The notes below the pieces were generated by a model. It worked only from the letters and a program-made list of their open reading frames with translations. It was not told where the DNA came from and did not search any database. From contig NZ_DGUZ01000001.1 in assembly GCF_002394865.1 (NCBI RefSeq), positions 169,073 through 233,072 on the forward strand: DNA of 64,000 nucleotides. Direction: 5' to 3'. Below are positions 26,338 to 35,074 of the stretch, one piece after another; the first letter of the stretch is position 1; each line of letters starts with the position of its first letter. This DNA comes from Fibrobacter sp. UBA4297 (GTDB lineage: Bacteria; Fibrobacterota; Fibrobacteria; Fibrobacterales; Fibrobacteraceae). The position numbers and the translations under genes were made by a program.

Positions 26338-28481
26338 GCTTTTTCAACCCCTCTGACGCCCTCGACTTGCCTTATCTTGGTCACAATGGCATCGACCTGG
26401 TCCTTGCGGAACGCCTTGAATTCCATACGGATGCGACCTGTGTATTGGGCGCTCGCGATGCTCATGCGGTCAAGGGACAGGTTCTCGTCTTTCAGAACCA
26501 TCAGGATGCTTAACGGCAAGTTCCTGCGGTTGTCTGTTTCAATTGTGAGGTGCGTGGTAAATGGCTTCGAAACGTCGGCGCTCCAGTCGACAGGGAGGCG
26601 TTGGTCGGTCGGCAAGTCTTTGAGGCAAGGGCAGTCGCTCTTGTGGACTTCAATACCGATTTGCGGGCGCATCACGCCGACAATCTTATCGCCTGGGACA
26701 GGGCCGCAGCAACTAGCAAAATGGATGAGGAGGCTAGTTTCCTGGCCAATCATCAATGGCATTTCGTCGGTGAGCGTATTGTCCATGTCTTTTCCGAATT
26801 TCGGGTAGAAGCGGATGGCTGCGGTTTCCTTGGATATATCGTTTCCGCCGTTCAAGAAACGGTGGATGTCCTGGAGCGGCAGTTCGCCCTGACCAATCTT
26901 TTCAAAAAACTCGTTGAGGCTTGTGATGCCGAAGTGTTTGAGTATATCCTCTTCCTTCGGGCGTTTGTCCTTTTCGATTTTAAGGAGGCGCAGTTCGCGC
27001 GTCCAGATTTCTTTACCGAGGCTACGGGACTGGATGATGATGCTTGTCTTCATCCACTTGCGGAGCTCCTGCTTTGCCTTGATGGTCTTGACCATTTCAA
27101 GCCATTCCGGGCTCGGTTCCTGATTTGGGCTCTTTAGAATCTGGATGGTCGCGCCGTGCGGTACTGGTTCATCGAGGCTCACGACCTTGTCGTTAATGCG
27201 GGCTCCAATGCAGTGGAGCCCAAGTTCCGTGTGTACTGCAAATGCAAAGTCCAAAACGATGGCGCCTTCGGGGAGCTCAATGGATGCGCCCTTCGGGGTG
27301 AACACCGTCATGCCTTCGGGCTTCAAGTCCACCTTCAAGAAGTCGAGGTATTCCTTGGAGTCTGAGATTTCGGATTGCAGTTTGACCATGTGGTCGAGCC
27401 AGGCGAGTTCTTCGCCTTCGTGCTGCGTTTCCATCTTGTAGGCCCAGTGGGCGGCGAATCCCTTTTCGGCGGTAAGGTCCATGTCCTTTGTGCGGATCTG
27501 GACTTCGACCATCTTGTTTTCGGGACCGATGACGGTTGTATGGATGCTTTGGTAAAGGTTCGGCTTCGGGGTCGCGATGTAGTCCTTGAAGCGGCTTTGA
27601 AGCGGTGTCCAGAGGTTGTGCACGTAACCCAGAGCGAGGTAGCATTCCGGAATCGTTTCGACGATAATGCGGATGGCGAAAATGTCGAAGATGTCTTCGA
27701 AACCGCAACCGCGTGCAATCATCTTGTTATAGATGCTGTATATATTCTTGGTGCGCCCCTGGATGGTGCAGTCGAAGTCTTCGAGGGCCATCTTGATCTG
27801 GAGCGGGCCAATCACGGATTGCACGTAGTTTTCGCGCTTTTCCTTGTTTTCGATAAGCGCGTCGACGATTTTCTGGTATTCGTCTGGGTTTACGTACTTG
27901 AAACTCAGGTCCTCGAGCTCGGTCTTGAGCTTGTAAAGGCCGAACCTGTGGGTGAGGGGCACGTATATGTCGAGCGTTTCCTGGGCGATGGACTTGCGTT
28001 TTTCGGGTTTCATGTACCGCATGGTGCGCATGTTGTGGATGCGGTCCGCGATTTTGATCATGATGACGCGCGGGTCTTTGGCCATGGCCGTAATGAGCTT
28101 ACGGTAGGTGCTTGCCTTTTGCGCTGTCTTGCTTGATTCCTGGACGGCGGTAATCTTAGTCACCGCATCGACCATGAACGCCGTGTCTTCGCCAAAAAGT
28201 TCTGAAATTTCACTGAGGGTATGCGGGGTGTCTTCCACCACGTCGTGCAATAAGCCTGCGAGTACCGTTGCTTGGTCTTGCTTGAGGTCTGCAAGAATCT
28301 TGGCCACTTCGTAAGGGTGTTCTGTGTAGGGCATGCCGCTCTTGCGGTATTGACCATCGTGGGCATCGGCAATAAAGGCTATAGCTTTTCTGAGAATCCC
28401 TTCGTCAAGTTTGGGATTCTTCTTAAGGAGCACACTTACAATGTGCTCTTGGTTCGTTGTAAATTTAGCCTGATCCATCAT
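26334..28481 (-). CDS. rel: Bifunctional (p)ppGpp synthetase/hydrolase (Rel/SpoT)
   Basis: About 715 residues with the full Rel layout. The HD hydrolase domain has HPYEVAKIL, LLHDVVEDT and IADRIHNMRTM with all metal ligands in place. The synthetase domain contains YQSIHTTVIGPENKMVEVQI. A TGS domain begins MTVFTPKGASIELPEGA and an ACT-type domain ends the protein. Both activities look intact, so this is probably the main stringent-response enzyme. The ATG at 28481 (MMDQAKF) is chosen over a TTG two codons upstream. Confidence 0.95.
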   Translation of the reverse strand: MMDQAKFTTNQEHIVSVLLKKNPKLDEGILRKAIAFIADAHDGQYRKSGMPYTEHPYEVAKILADLKQDQATVLAGLLHDVVEDTPHTLSEISELFGEDTAFMVDAVTKITAVQESSKTAQKASTYRKLITAMAKDPRVIMIKIADRIHNMRTMRYMKPEKRKSIAQETLDIYVPLTHRFGLYKLKTELEDLSFKYVNPDEYQKIVDALIENKEKRENYVQSVIGPLQIKMALEDFDCTIQGRTKNIYSIYNKMIARGCGFEDIFDIFAIRIIVETIPECYLALGYVHNLWTPLQSRFKDYIATPKPNLYQSIHTTVIGPENKMVEVQIRTKDMDLTAEKGFAAHWAYKMETQHEGEELAWLDHMVKLQSEISDSKEYLDFLKVDLKPEGMTVFTPKGASIELPEGAIVLDFAFAVHTELGLHCIGARINDKVVSLDEPVPHGATIQILKSPNQEPSPEWLEMVKTIKAKQELRKWMKTSIIIQSRSLGKEIWTRELRLLKIEKDKRPKEEDILKHFGITSLNEFFEKIGQGELPLQDIHRFLNGGNDISKETAAIRFYPKFGKDMDNTLTDEMPLMIGQETSLLIHFASCCGPVPGDKIVGVMRPQIGIEVHKSDCPCLKDLPTDQRLPVDWSADVSKPFTTHLTIETDNRRNLPLSILMVLKDENLSLDRMSIASAQYTGRIRMEFKAFRKDQVDAIVTKIRQVEGVRGVEKA

Positions 28482-28739
28482 TCTCAATTTATCTAATAAT
28501 TTGATACTTATGCGGCTTTTTTTCGAAAATATGCCAAAAATAAGACGAAAAAAGCATCGACTTGACTAGAAAAAAGGAAAAATGGAAAATTTCCAGTTTG
28601 CGGGTAGATGCATCTGAATGAGTGCGTTGTAACTGTTACAACAAAAAAGTTATTACACATCGCCCAAAATTTTTAGAATAGATTAATTTAAAGGACAACA
28701 ATTCCGCCGAATTCACGGCTGTTGTTGGGGTTGGTAAAT
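28482..28739. other. Divergent promoter region between rel and the CE15 gene
   Basis: No gene is seen. A palindrome GTAACTGTTAC lies at about 28629. The 5' untranslated region of the CE15 gene holds the hairpin ACAACA..GCCG / CGGC..TGTTGT (about 28694-28727), just before the start codon, which could affect translation. Confidence 0.45.
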
Positions 28740-30359
28740 ATGAATAAGTGGATGAAAGTAATGCCAATGGCAGTTGCTGCCTTTGGGTTATGGGCGTGTG
28801 GCGATGAAGCTGTGACTTCTGCCGCGCAATGTACAACAAAAGAATGCTTGGAACAGGTCGGTCAATCCGCTGGAATTATTTCTGGTGGAGAATCTAGCTC
28901 CAGTTCGTACGCCGAAAATAGCGTAGAATCAAGTTCTGATGACGGTTCTGGCAGTCAGGGACCTGATTCTTCTGCAGATGCTCAATCTCCGACGAGTAGT
29001 TCTGATGTCGCTATTTCTAGCGGTGCTTCTAGTAGTAGTGTCCTTGGACCTCAGCTTTCGTCGAGTAGCGATGCTTTGCCTGGAAGCAGCAGCGATGCTG
29101 TCTCTAGTTCTAGCCGTGGACATCATCATTCTAGTTCGTCTGCAACAAAGCCGGAAGTCTCTAGCTCTAGCGAATCAACGCCTCCGACTCCGGTAAATGA
29201 ATTTGTTGAAGACCATCGCAGTGAATGCAAGATTGGCAATATTCCGACGAGCGTGAACAACGCGAAGTTGCCTGACCCGTTCATGGGTCTTGATGGCAAG
29301 CGCATTTCTTCGAAGGCCGATTGGAAGTGCCGCCGTGAAGAAATTGGTGCGATGCTTGAAAAGCTCATGTTCGGTCAAAAGCCGCGCAATCCGGAAAAGG
29401 TCGAAGGCTCCTATTCCGGCGGAAAACTCACTATCAAGGTGACGGACAAGGGCAAGTCTGGCAGTTTCTCTGTAAACATTTCTAATGCAGGCACCAAGGA
29501 CAAGCCGAAACCGGCTCTCATTGGGTTTGGCGGTGGCATGATGGGCGGTTGCGGAAGCCTCGGCAAGGCAACGGACGGCCTTGACATCGCTATGATTACT
29601 TTCAACCCGGATAACGTTGCTCCTGAAAGCGGTGGAGGCATGTTCTTCAACATCTATGGTGGTAACACGAACAACTATGGCACCATCATTGCGTGGGCCT
29701 GGGGCGTGAGCCGCATTATCGATGCTCTTGAAAAGACGCCTGAAGCCGGTATCGATGTGCATCACCTCGCTATGACGGGCTGCTCTCGCTGGGGCAAGGG
29801 AACGCTTGCCGTGGGCGCATTCGACGAACGTATCGCACTGACCATTCCGCAGGAATCTGGTTCCGGTGGTGCATCGCTTTGGCGTGTGGGCGCTCAGGTG
29901 AACAAGCAGAAGGGCAAGCAGTTTGTGCAGGGCCTGGCCAGCGCAGGTTCTGAAGGCAAGTGGATGATTTCTAGCTTCAAGAGCTATGACGGCAGGGAAA
30001 ACACGCTCCCGTTCGACCAGCACATGCTCGTGAGCATGGTCGCTCCGCGTCCGCTTCTCATCATCGATAACGCTGGCCAGGAATGGCTTGGCGAAGTGCC
30101 ATCGAACTACTGCGGCCAGGCTTCTCTTGAAACCTACAAGGCTCTTGGTGTGACTGAAAACTACACTTACAGCCAGGAAGGCGGTCATGGTCACTGCCAG
30201 CTTCCGAACGGGCAGTTTGACGAAGTCAAGGACTTTATCAACAAGTTCCTGCTCAATAAGGATGCCAAGACGGGTAAGATTGACTATTCCAAGAACACGC
30301 AGACCATCAATTTCAAGAAGTCTGAATGGATTGACTGGGAAACGCCTAATTTGAAGTAG
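28740..30359 (+). CDS. Lipoprotein glucuronoyl esterase (carbohydrate esterase family 15)
   Basis: The product of about 539 residues has a lipoprotein signal peptide (lipobox LWAC), a serine-rich linker to about residue 145 and a CE15 domain. The Ser nucleophile is in TGCSRWGKGTLAVGAFD, the acid is probably the Glu of TIPQESGSGG, and the His is in EGGHGHCQLP. CE15 enzymes cut the ester between lignin and the 4-O-methylglucuronic acid of xylan. Lipidation plus linker places it at the cell surface. The start ATG at 28740 is preferred to a TTG at 28722. It fits the plant-wall-degrading life of the organism. Confidence 0.9.
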   Translation: MNKWMKVMPMAVAAFGLWACGDEAVTSAAQCTTKECLEQVGQSAGIISGGESSSSSYAENSVESSSDDGSGSQGPDSSADAQSPTSSSDVAISSGASSSSVLGPQLSSSSDALPGSSSDAVSSSSRGHHHSSSSATKPEVSSSSESTPPTPVNEFVEDHRSECKIGNIPTSVNNAKLPDPFMGLDGKRISSKADWKCRREEIGAMLEKLMFGQKPRNPEKVEGSYSGGKLTIKVTDKGKSGSFSVNISNAGTKDKPKPALIGFGGGMMGGCGSLGKATDGLDIAMITFNPDNVAPESGGGMFFNIYGGNTNNYGTIIAWAWGVSRIIDALEKTPEAGIDVHHLAMTGCSRWGKGTLAVGAFDERIALTIPQESGSGGASLWRVGAQVNKQKGKQFVQGLASAGSEGKWMISSFKSYDGRENTLPFDQHMLVSMVAPRPLLIIDNAGQEWLGEVPSNYCGQASLETYKALGVTENYTYSQEGGHGHCQLPNGQFDEVKDFINKFLLNKDAKTGKIDYSKNTQTINFKKSEWIDWETPNLK

Positions 30360-30451
30360 TTTTTTAGTCGTTAGTTGTTAGTCATTGGTTATTAGTTATA
30401 GGTTGTTTTTTCTAATGACTATTGATCATTGACTAATGACCGTTGACTGAT
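30360..30451. repeat. TTAGTCATTAG-family element with both arms
   Basis: Left arm (30364-30404) TTAGTCGTTAGTTGTTAGTC and right arm (30412-30451) CTAATGACTATTGATCATTG are inverted copies that can fold into a long AU-rich stem. It starts within a few bases of the CE15 stop codon. Confidence 0.8.
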
Positions 30452-30458
30452 TATAAAA

Positions 30459-30488
30459 AATAACCGCCGACATTGTGTCGACGGTTTT
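30459..30488. terminator. Bidirectional intrinsic terminator between CE15 and thrH genes
   Basis: CCGCCGACA TTG TGTCGACGG stem flanked by an A-run on the left and a T-run on the right, so it works for both convergent genes. Confidence 0.85.
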
Positions 30489-30507
30489 TGTATACGTTGT
30501 GCTTTTT

Positions 30508-31125
30508 TTACAGCGAATCTTGGAATTTGTGGAATTTGTCCAAAAGTTCTGCGTAAGTCTTTGTGGCTTCGAGCTGCGGGAACTGTGCCACGATGGAATC
30601 CGGAGCGCAGAAGAAGCAACCCTTGTCTGCCTGCTTGAGCATGCCCGTGTCGTTGAAGGAATCGCCCGAGGCGAACACCTTAAAGTTGAGTTCCTGCAAA
30701 TGCTTTACGACCTTCGTCTTCTGGTCGCTCATGCGCAAGTGATAACCCTTGATCATGTCGTTTTCGACCACGAGATTGTGGCAGAAAATTGTCGGGAATC
30801 CGAGATTCTTCATGATGGGGTAGGCGAATTCCTGGAACGTGTCCGAGAGAATAATCACCTGGGCTTCGTCGCGGAGCGTGTCCATAAAGTCACGGGCACC
30901 ATCGAGGAGTCCGAGGTTTGCGATAACGTTTTGGATGTCAGAGAGCTTGATGTTTTCGCGTTCGAGAATCTTGATGCGGCCCTTCATGAGCACGTCGTAG
31001 TCGGGGATGTCGCGAGTGGTGAGGCGGAGGTCCTTGATGCCCGTCTTTTCGGCGACGGCAATCCAGATTTCTGGCGCAAGAACGCCTTCCAAGTCAAGAG
31101 TGACAACACATTGCTTAGTAAACAT
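30508..31125 (-). CDS. thrH: ThrH-type phosphoserine phosphatase / homoserine phosphotransferase
   Basis: A 205-residue HAD-family enzyme. The N-terminus CVVTLDLEGVLAPEIWIAV carries the nucleophilic DxE-type motif of ThrH (Asp-Leu-Glu instead of DxD), followed by TTRDIPDYDVLMKGRI. ILSDTFQEFAYP and ASGDSFNDTGML are HAD motifs II and IV. ThrH dephosphorylates phosphoserine and can move phosphate to homoserine, linking serine and threonine synthesis. It is transcribed alone and flanked by repeat elements on both sides. Confidence 0.9.
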   Translation of the reverse strand: MFTKQCVVTLDLEGVLAPEIWIAVAEKTGIKDLRLTTRDIPDYDVLMKGRIKILERENIKLSDIQNVIANLGLLDGARDFMDTLRDEAQVIILSDTFQEFAYPIMKNLGFPTIFCHNLVVENDMIKGYHLRMSDQKTKVVKHLQELNFKVFASGDSFNDTGMLKQADKGCFFCAPDSIVAQFPQLEATKTYAELLDKFHKFQDSL

Positions 31126-31129
31126 GATT

Positions 31130-31268
31130 TTAGGTGTTAGGTTGTAGGTTTTAGGTGGTTGTGGCTTAAGGGTCTTTAGCTATTAGTCATTAGTTGTTAG
31201 TAGATAATTGTGCTTACGGCACCAAACTTTAAAAAACTAAAGACCATTGACTAATGACTATTGACCTA
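31130..31268. repeat. Compound TTAGGTTGTAGG / TTAGTCATTAG repeat element
   Basis: Left part TTAGGTGTTAGGTTGTAGG, then TTAGTCATTAGTTGTTAGT, a unique loop with TGCTTACGGCACC, then the inverted arm GACCATTGACTAATGACTA. It fills the gap between hslO and thrH. Confidence 0.75.
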
Positions 31269-31271
31269 GCA

Positions 31272-32159
31272 CTATATTTTCTTATTTCTCTCGTCTATAA
31301 TTTCTTGCATGTCAGCAGGTGTAATTGTGTAGTTTGTACGGCAGAAGTCGCAGACAACGTTTAAGTCCTTGTTTTCGCTGCTGAGTTCTTGCAGGTCCTT
31401 GAGCGGGAGCGTTGCAAGCGTTGCGAGCATGCGGTCCTTGCTGCACGGGCAGAAGGGCTTCGGGTCGATTTCGCGCACCACTTCGATGTCGTACGGGCCG
31501 CGGAGCTGGTCCAGAAGTTCATCAAGGTCAAAGCCCTTGTCTGCCTTGTACATGTCGCAGAACTTCGGGAGGTTTTGCACGATGACTTCGATTAAGTTGA
31601 TGTCCTTGTCCTCGAGGTCCGGGAAAGCTTCTATGTAGAAGCCTGCGGCGTAATCGAGTACGCTCGGGTCCTGAGTGTTGTACTGGGCTTCGATTCCAAC
31701 GGCAGAGCGAATCTGTTCGGACTGCAAAAGGTATGTAGCGAGGTTCTGACCCACGGAAACGGACGGAGCTTCGATAATGCTTTCGTGAACGCGCTTGCCC
31801 TGTTCGTTCAACTTTACGACTTGCACATGCTGAGGCACGAGGGCGGGTTCGTTTGCTCCGATTGCCTGGAGTTCAGCCTGCGGAATCATGGCGCGGACAA
31901 GACCCATCGGGGTCGAGTCTGTTTGAATTTTCGTAATTTCGCCACCAAAAGTAGTGGTATAGGAAACTGTACCTGCGAATTTAAGGCCTGCGCTCAGGAA
32001 AATGCTTGCAATGGAGTTTTCGGCAAGCAACTTGAGGGCAAAACCCTTGGCGTTGTGGTGACGGCCGATTTCGTTCATGGTCTCAGTCAAATCGACCACG
32101 ATAAGGCGGAAGGGCGTTTTTTTGCCCGTCGCACGGATGATTCTGTCTTTAAAATTCAT
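31272..32159 (-). CDS. hslO: Redox-regulated chaperone Hsp33
   Basis: A 295-residue cytoplasmic chaperone. The C-terminal zinc centre is present as FCPCSKDRM and, 32 residues on, VVCDFCRTNY (CxC and CxxC), the redox switch that opens on oxidation and activates holdase function. The N-terminal body has the family stretch LLAENSIASIFLSAGLKFAG. Single gene; about 85 bases separate it from the divergent DJ-1 gene, so both oxidative-stress genes may share a control region. Confidence 0.9.
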   Translation of the reverse strand: MNFKDRIIRATGKKTPFRLIVVDLTETMNEIGRHHNAKGFALKLLAENSIASIFLSAGLKFAGTVSYTTTFGGEITKIQTDSTPMGLVRAMIPQAELQAIGANEPALVPQHVQVVKLNEQGKRVHESIIEAPSVSVGQNLATYLLQSEQIRSAVGIEAQYNTQDPSVLDYAAGFYIEAFPDLEDKDINLIEVIVQNLPKFCDMYKADKGFDLDELLDQLRGPYDIEVVREIDPKPFCPCSKDRMLATLATLPLKDLQELSSENKDLNVVCDFCRTNYTITPADMQEIIDERNKKI

Positions 32160-32244
32160 ACCCTAAATATAGAATTTAACGGATTTGTAAGCCCTGTGTA
32201 GATTGAAAAAAGCTATAATAATCAAGTAACTATTTGGAGGTATT

Positions 32245-32790
32245 ATGCAAATTCTCGTACTCTTGGCTGATGGTTTTGAGGAAACGGAATTCGTTGTTCC
32301 TGTTGATTTGTGGCGCCGTGCCGGATTCAAGGTGACTATTGCGTCTGTTTCGGGGGCTGATTTAGTCAATGGCCTTCATGGGCTCAAAATCCAGTCCGAT
32401 GTTGCTTTGAATAAACTTGAACCGACCGATTTCGATGCTGTTTTCTTGCCGGGTGGCGGTGTAGGTGTGCAGAACCTCAAGGCAAGTGCTGCTGTTGAAA
32501 ATGCAATTTGCAGTCTCAATGATGATAATAAATGGATTTTGGCTATTTGTGCCGCTCCGACGGTACTCAGCAAGGCGAGAATTCTTGTCGACAGAAAGGC
32601 TACGTGTTACCCAGGCTGTGAAACAGACCTTGTTTGTCGCGAATTCTCTACGGATCGCGTTGTTGTCGATGGTCATATCGTTACAAGCCGTGGTCCGGGT
32701 ACGGCTGAAGAATTTGCTCTAAAGTGCATTGCCGAGATGGGTAGCACTGAACTTTCTGAACAAATCCAACGTCAAATCGTTGCTCGCTAA
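32245..32790 (+). CDS. DJ-1/PfpI family protein
   Basis: A 181-residue protein with LLADGFEETEFVVPVDLWRR (conserved Glu of the nucleophile elbow), VFLPGGGVGV and LAICAAPTVLSKA (active-site Cys). It matches the DJ-1/YajL branch, which acts as a deglycase or redox chaperone. GGAGG lies 7 bases upstream of ATG. Divergent neighbour hslO also serves redox stress. A terminator follows. Confidence 0.9.
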   Translation: MQILVLLADGFEETEFVVPVDLWRRAGFKVTIASVSGADLVNGLHGLKIQSDVALNKLEPTDFDAVFLPGGGVGVQNLKASAAVENAICSLNDDNKWILAICAAPTVLSKARILVDRKATCYPGCETDLVCREFSTDRVVVDGHIVTSRGPGTAEEFALKCIAEMGSTELSEQIQRQIVAR

Positions 32791-32833
32791 GTTGTCTGTA
32801 TCATACTGTATCATGACAAAACCCTGAGGTATT

Positions 32834-32861
32834 CCCCTGTAACTATGCAGGGGATTTTTTT
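32834..32861 (+). terminator. Intrinsic terminator after the DJ-1 gene
   Basis: CCCCTG / CAGGGG stem with an 8-base loop followed by ATTTTTTTA. Confidence 0.85.
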
Positions 32862-33085
32862 ATAGACGGTTTATAATTTGTTTATTCATTCTTAAGTTGT
32901 TAGTCAATAAGTACAATGTTTGTACGATAAATTATTTTTTTATAAAAAATTGAATTTAGGTGACACTTTATATTGTAAAAAATGCTATATATAAAGTACT
33001 CCATATACACCAATAAGGGTCGGAAACTAAAATTTCCGGCCCTTTCCTTTTTGAATTAAAAGTCCACAGTTGTGTATTTGGGGTG
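32862..33085 (+). other. Intergenic region with a second rightward terminator and no gene
   Basis: AT-rich. A strong hairpin AAGGGTCGGAAA / TTTCCGGCCCTT at 33015-33047, followed by CCTTTTT, points right, yet no protein gene lies between it and the terminator at 32834. This leaves room for a small RNA of up to 150 nt, or it may just insulate sufB. No matching promoter is certain. Confidence 0.45.
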
Positions 33086-34501
33086 TTAACCGACGCTGTG
33101 CTCGAGCTTGAGGGTGAGGAGCTGGCGTGCTTCGGTAGCAAATTCGCCCGGGAGTTCCTTGAAAACGTCCTTGCAGAATCCGCCCACCATCGCTTGTATA
33201 GCGTCTTCGCGCTTGATGCCACGACTTTCGAAGTAGAACAGCTGGTCTTCGCTGATACGGCTGGTCGTAGCTTCGTGCTCGGTCTGGGCGCTTGCGTTTG
33301 CGACGGTGATGTAGGGGAACGTGTGGGCGGCGCTCTTGGTACCGACGAGCATGCTATCGCACTGGGTGTAGTTGCGGGCGCCTGTAGCGGACTTGCGGAT
33401 GCTCACTTCGCCACGGTAGGCGTTGCTGGAATAGTCTGCGCTGATGCCCTTCGAAATGATCGTGCTCTTGGTGTTCTTGCCGATGTGGATCATCTTTGTG
33501 CCGGTGTCTGCCTGCATGTGGCCGTTCGTGAGAGCCACGCTATAGAATTCACCGACGGAATTGTCGCCCTGCAAGATGCAGCTCGGGTACTTCCACGTGA
33601 TGGCGGAACCCGTTTCGACCTGCGTCCAGCTGATGCGGCTGTTCTTGCCTGCGCACTTGCCACGCTTCGTGACGAAGTTGTACACGCCACCTGCGCCTGT
33701 TTCGCGGTCGCCGGCATACCAGTTTTGCACGGTAGAATACTTGATTTTAGCGTTTTCCTTGGCCACGAGTTCCACGATGGCGCTATGGAGCTGCTTGCTC
33801 GAAAATTCAGGGGCGGTGCAGCCTTCAAGGTAGCTCACGCTTGCGTCGTCATCGGCGATAATCAGTGTGCGTTCGAACTGGCCTGCTTCCTTGTTGTTGA
33901 TGCGGAAGTAGGTGGAAAGGTCCATTGGGCACTTGACTCCAGGCGGAATATAGACGAAGCTACCGTCGCCAAAGACCGCGCTGTTGAGGGCCGCAAAGTA
34001 GTTGTCGCCAGCGGGGACCACGCTACCCAGATATTCCTCGATGAGTTCCGGGTATTCCTTGATGGCGTCGCTGATGGAGCAGAAGATAATGCCCATTTCC
34101 ATGAGCTTCTTCTTGTGGCTTGTGTAAATGCTGACGGAGTCGAACACAGCATCGACGGCCACGTTTGCGAGTCGCTTCTGTTCGTCGAGCGGGATGCCGA
34201 GCTTTTCAAAAGTCGCCAAGAGTTCCGGATCCACGTCTTCAATTTTTTCGTGGCTTTTCTTGGTCTTCGGTGCGGAGTAATAGACGATGTCCTGCAAATC
34301 GACAGGGTTAAAATGGAGCTCTCCCCAGTTGGGCTGTTTCATCGTCTTGAGCTTTTCGTAGGCTCTCAAGCGGAAATCGAGCATGAACTGCGGTTCGCCA
34401 CGGAGCGCTGACGCCCTGCGGATGATATCCTCGTTAAGGCCTTTTTCGAAGGCTTCGTTCTCAATATCAGTGACAAATCCGTATTTGTAATTTTCGCTCA
34501 T
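33086..34501 (-). CDS. sufB: Fe-S cluster assembly scaffold protein SufB
   Basis: A 471-residue protein with the SufB core: MNQPNWGELHF-like KQPNWGELHFNPVDLQDIVY, FVYIPPGVKCPMDLSTYFRI, LEGCTAPEFSSKQLHSAIVE and KGISADYSSNAYRGEV. It is the scaffold of the SUF pathway and would work with SufC and SufD, which are not next to it here. It is transcribed leftward on its own. Confidence 0.95.
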   Translation of the reverse strand: MSENYKYGFVTDIENEAFEKGLNEDIIRRASALRGEPQFMLDFRLRAYEKLKTMKQPNWGELHFNPVDLQDIVYYSAPKTKKSHEKIEDVDPELLATFEKLGIPLDEQKRLANVAVDAVFDSVSIYTSHKKKLMEMGIIFCSISDAIKEYPELIEEYLGSVVPAGDNYFAALNSAVFGDGSFVYIPPGVKCPMDLSTYFRINNKEAGQFERTLIIADDDASVSYLEGCTAPEFSSKQLHSAIVELVAKENAKIKYSTVQNWYAGDRETGAGGVYNFVTKRGKCAGKNSRISWTQVETGSAITWKYPSCILQGDNSVGEFYSVALTNGHMQADTGTKMIHIGKNTKSTIISKGISADYSSNAYRGEVSIRKSATGARNYTQCDSMLVGTKSAAHTFPYITVANASAQTEHEATTSRISEDQLFYFESRGIKREDAIQAMVGGFCKDVFKELPGEFATEARQLLTLKLEHSVG

Positions 34502-34590
34502 CTTTAACCCGCTTTAAACGAGTGCAAAGATAGTAAAATGTGGGAGCTGTTCCAAACGGGGCAACTCCATTTCTGTGTTAACCTACCGGT

Positions 34591-34929
34591 ATGGTAGGCT
34601 TGAGATTTGTCCTTGTTACCTTGGTTTGTCATGCCCGCCACTTGTCACCCCGGACTTGTTCCGGGGTCGCCATCCTTGCGCGTCATTCTGAAGCCGCCAG
34701 CAATGCGACCAATGTTGTTGCCGGTCGCGAAGAAGTTATGGTGCTCTTGGGCGTAAATCGCGCCTGGAAAATGAATCAGGAAAAAGTCGATGTTGATCTC
34801 GCCGAACGCGTGGTGATGACTCCGTTCACGGCAAAGCGCCTTGCCATTATGCTTGGTGCAACCCTCAAGGCATACGAAGCCAAGTACGGAAAAATCGAAA
34901 TCGGTATCCCGGAAGGCAATAAGGGTTAA
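34591..34929 (+). pseudogene. DUF3467-like gene whose 5' end was replaced by palindromic repeats
   Basis: The last 70 codons (NVVAGREEVMVLLG, then AERVVMTPFTAKRLAIMLGA and YEAKYGKIEIG) resemble the small DUF3467 family, whose members are usually about 90-110 residues long. The first 35 codons are not family sequence: they run through GTCATGCCCGCC and GTCACCCCGGACTTG..CCGGGGTC repeat elements. The apparent ATG at 34591 has no ribosome site. The gene was probably damaged or given a new N-terminus by repeat insertion; expression is uncertain. Not a certain pseudogene, since the frame stays open. Confidence 0.5.
34643..34671. repeat. GTCACCCCGG..CCGGGGTCGCC palindromic repeat
   Basis: Perfect arms ACCCCGGA / TCCGGGGT around CTTGT. 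The same element occurs at 60029 and 60426. Here it lies in the reading frame of the DUF3467-like gene. Confidence 0.8.
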
Positions 34930-34936
34930 TTTTTAC

Positions 34937-34982
34937 ACCTCAAACGGGTTCTGGGGCCTATGGCCTCAGGACCTTTTGAGGT
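34937..34982 (+). terminator. Long intrinsic terminator-like hairpin
   Basis: CCTCAAA..GGTTCTGGGGCC TAT GGCCTCAGGACC..TTTTGAGG folds into an extended stem. It ends the DUF3467-like gene region and precedes the FISUMP lipoprotein. Confidence 0.7.
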
Positions 34983-35074
34983 GGTTAATAATAAATTTCT
35001 AATATTATTGGGTATATGGAAGAGGTCTGCGGCATGTGCTTGTTTTGCGCCTGCTGCTGAAAAAGGAGTACAGA

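Noticed and set aside
32954..32967. ATTTAGGTGACACT, identical to the first 14 bases of the phage SP6 promoter
   Set aside because: The rest of the promoter (ATAG start region) is not matched and no phage gene lies nearby, so I treat it as chance.
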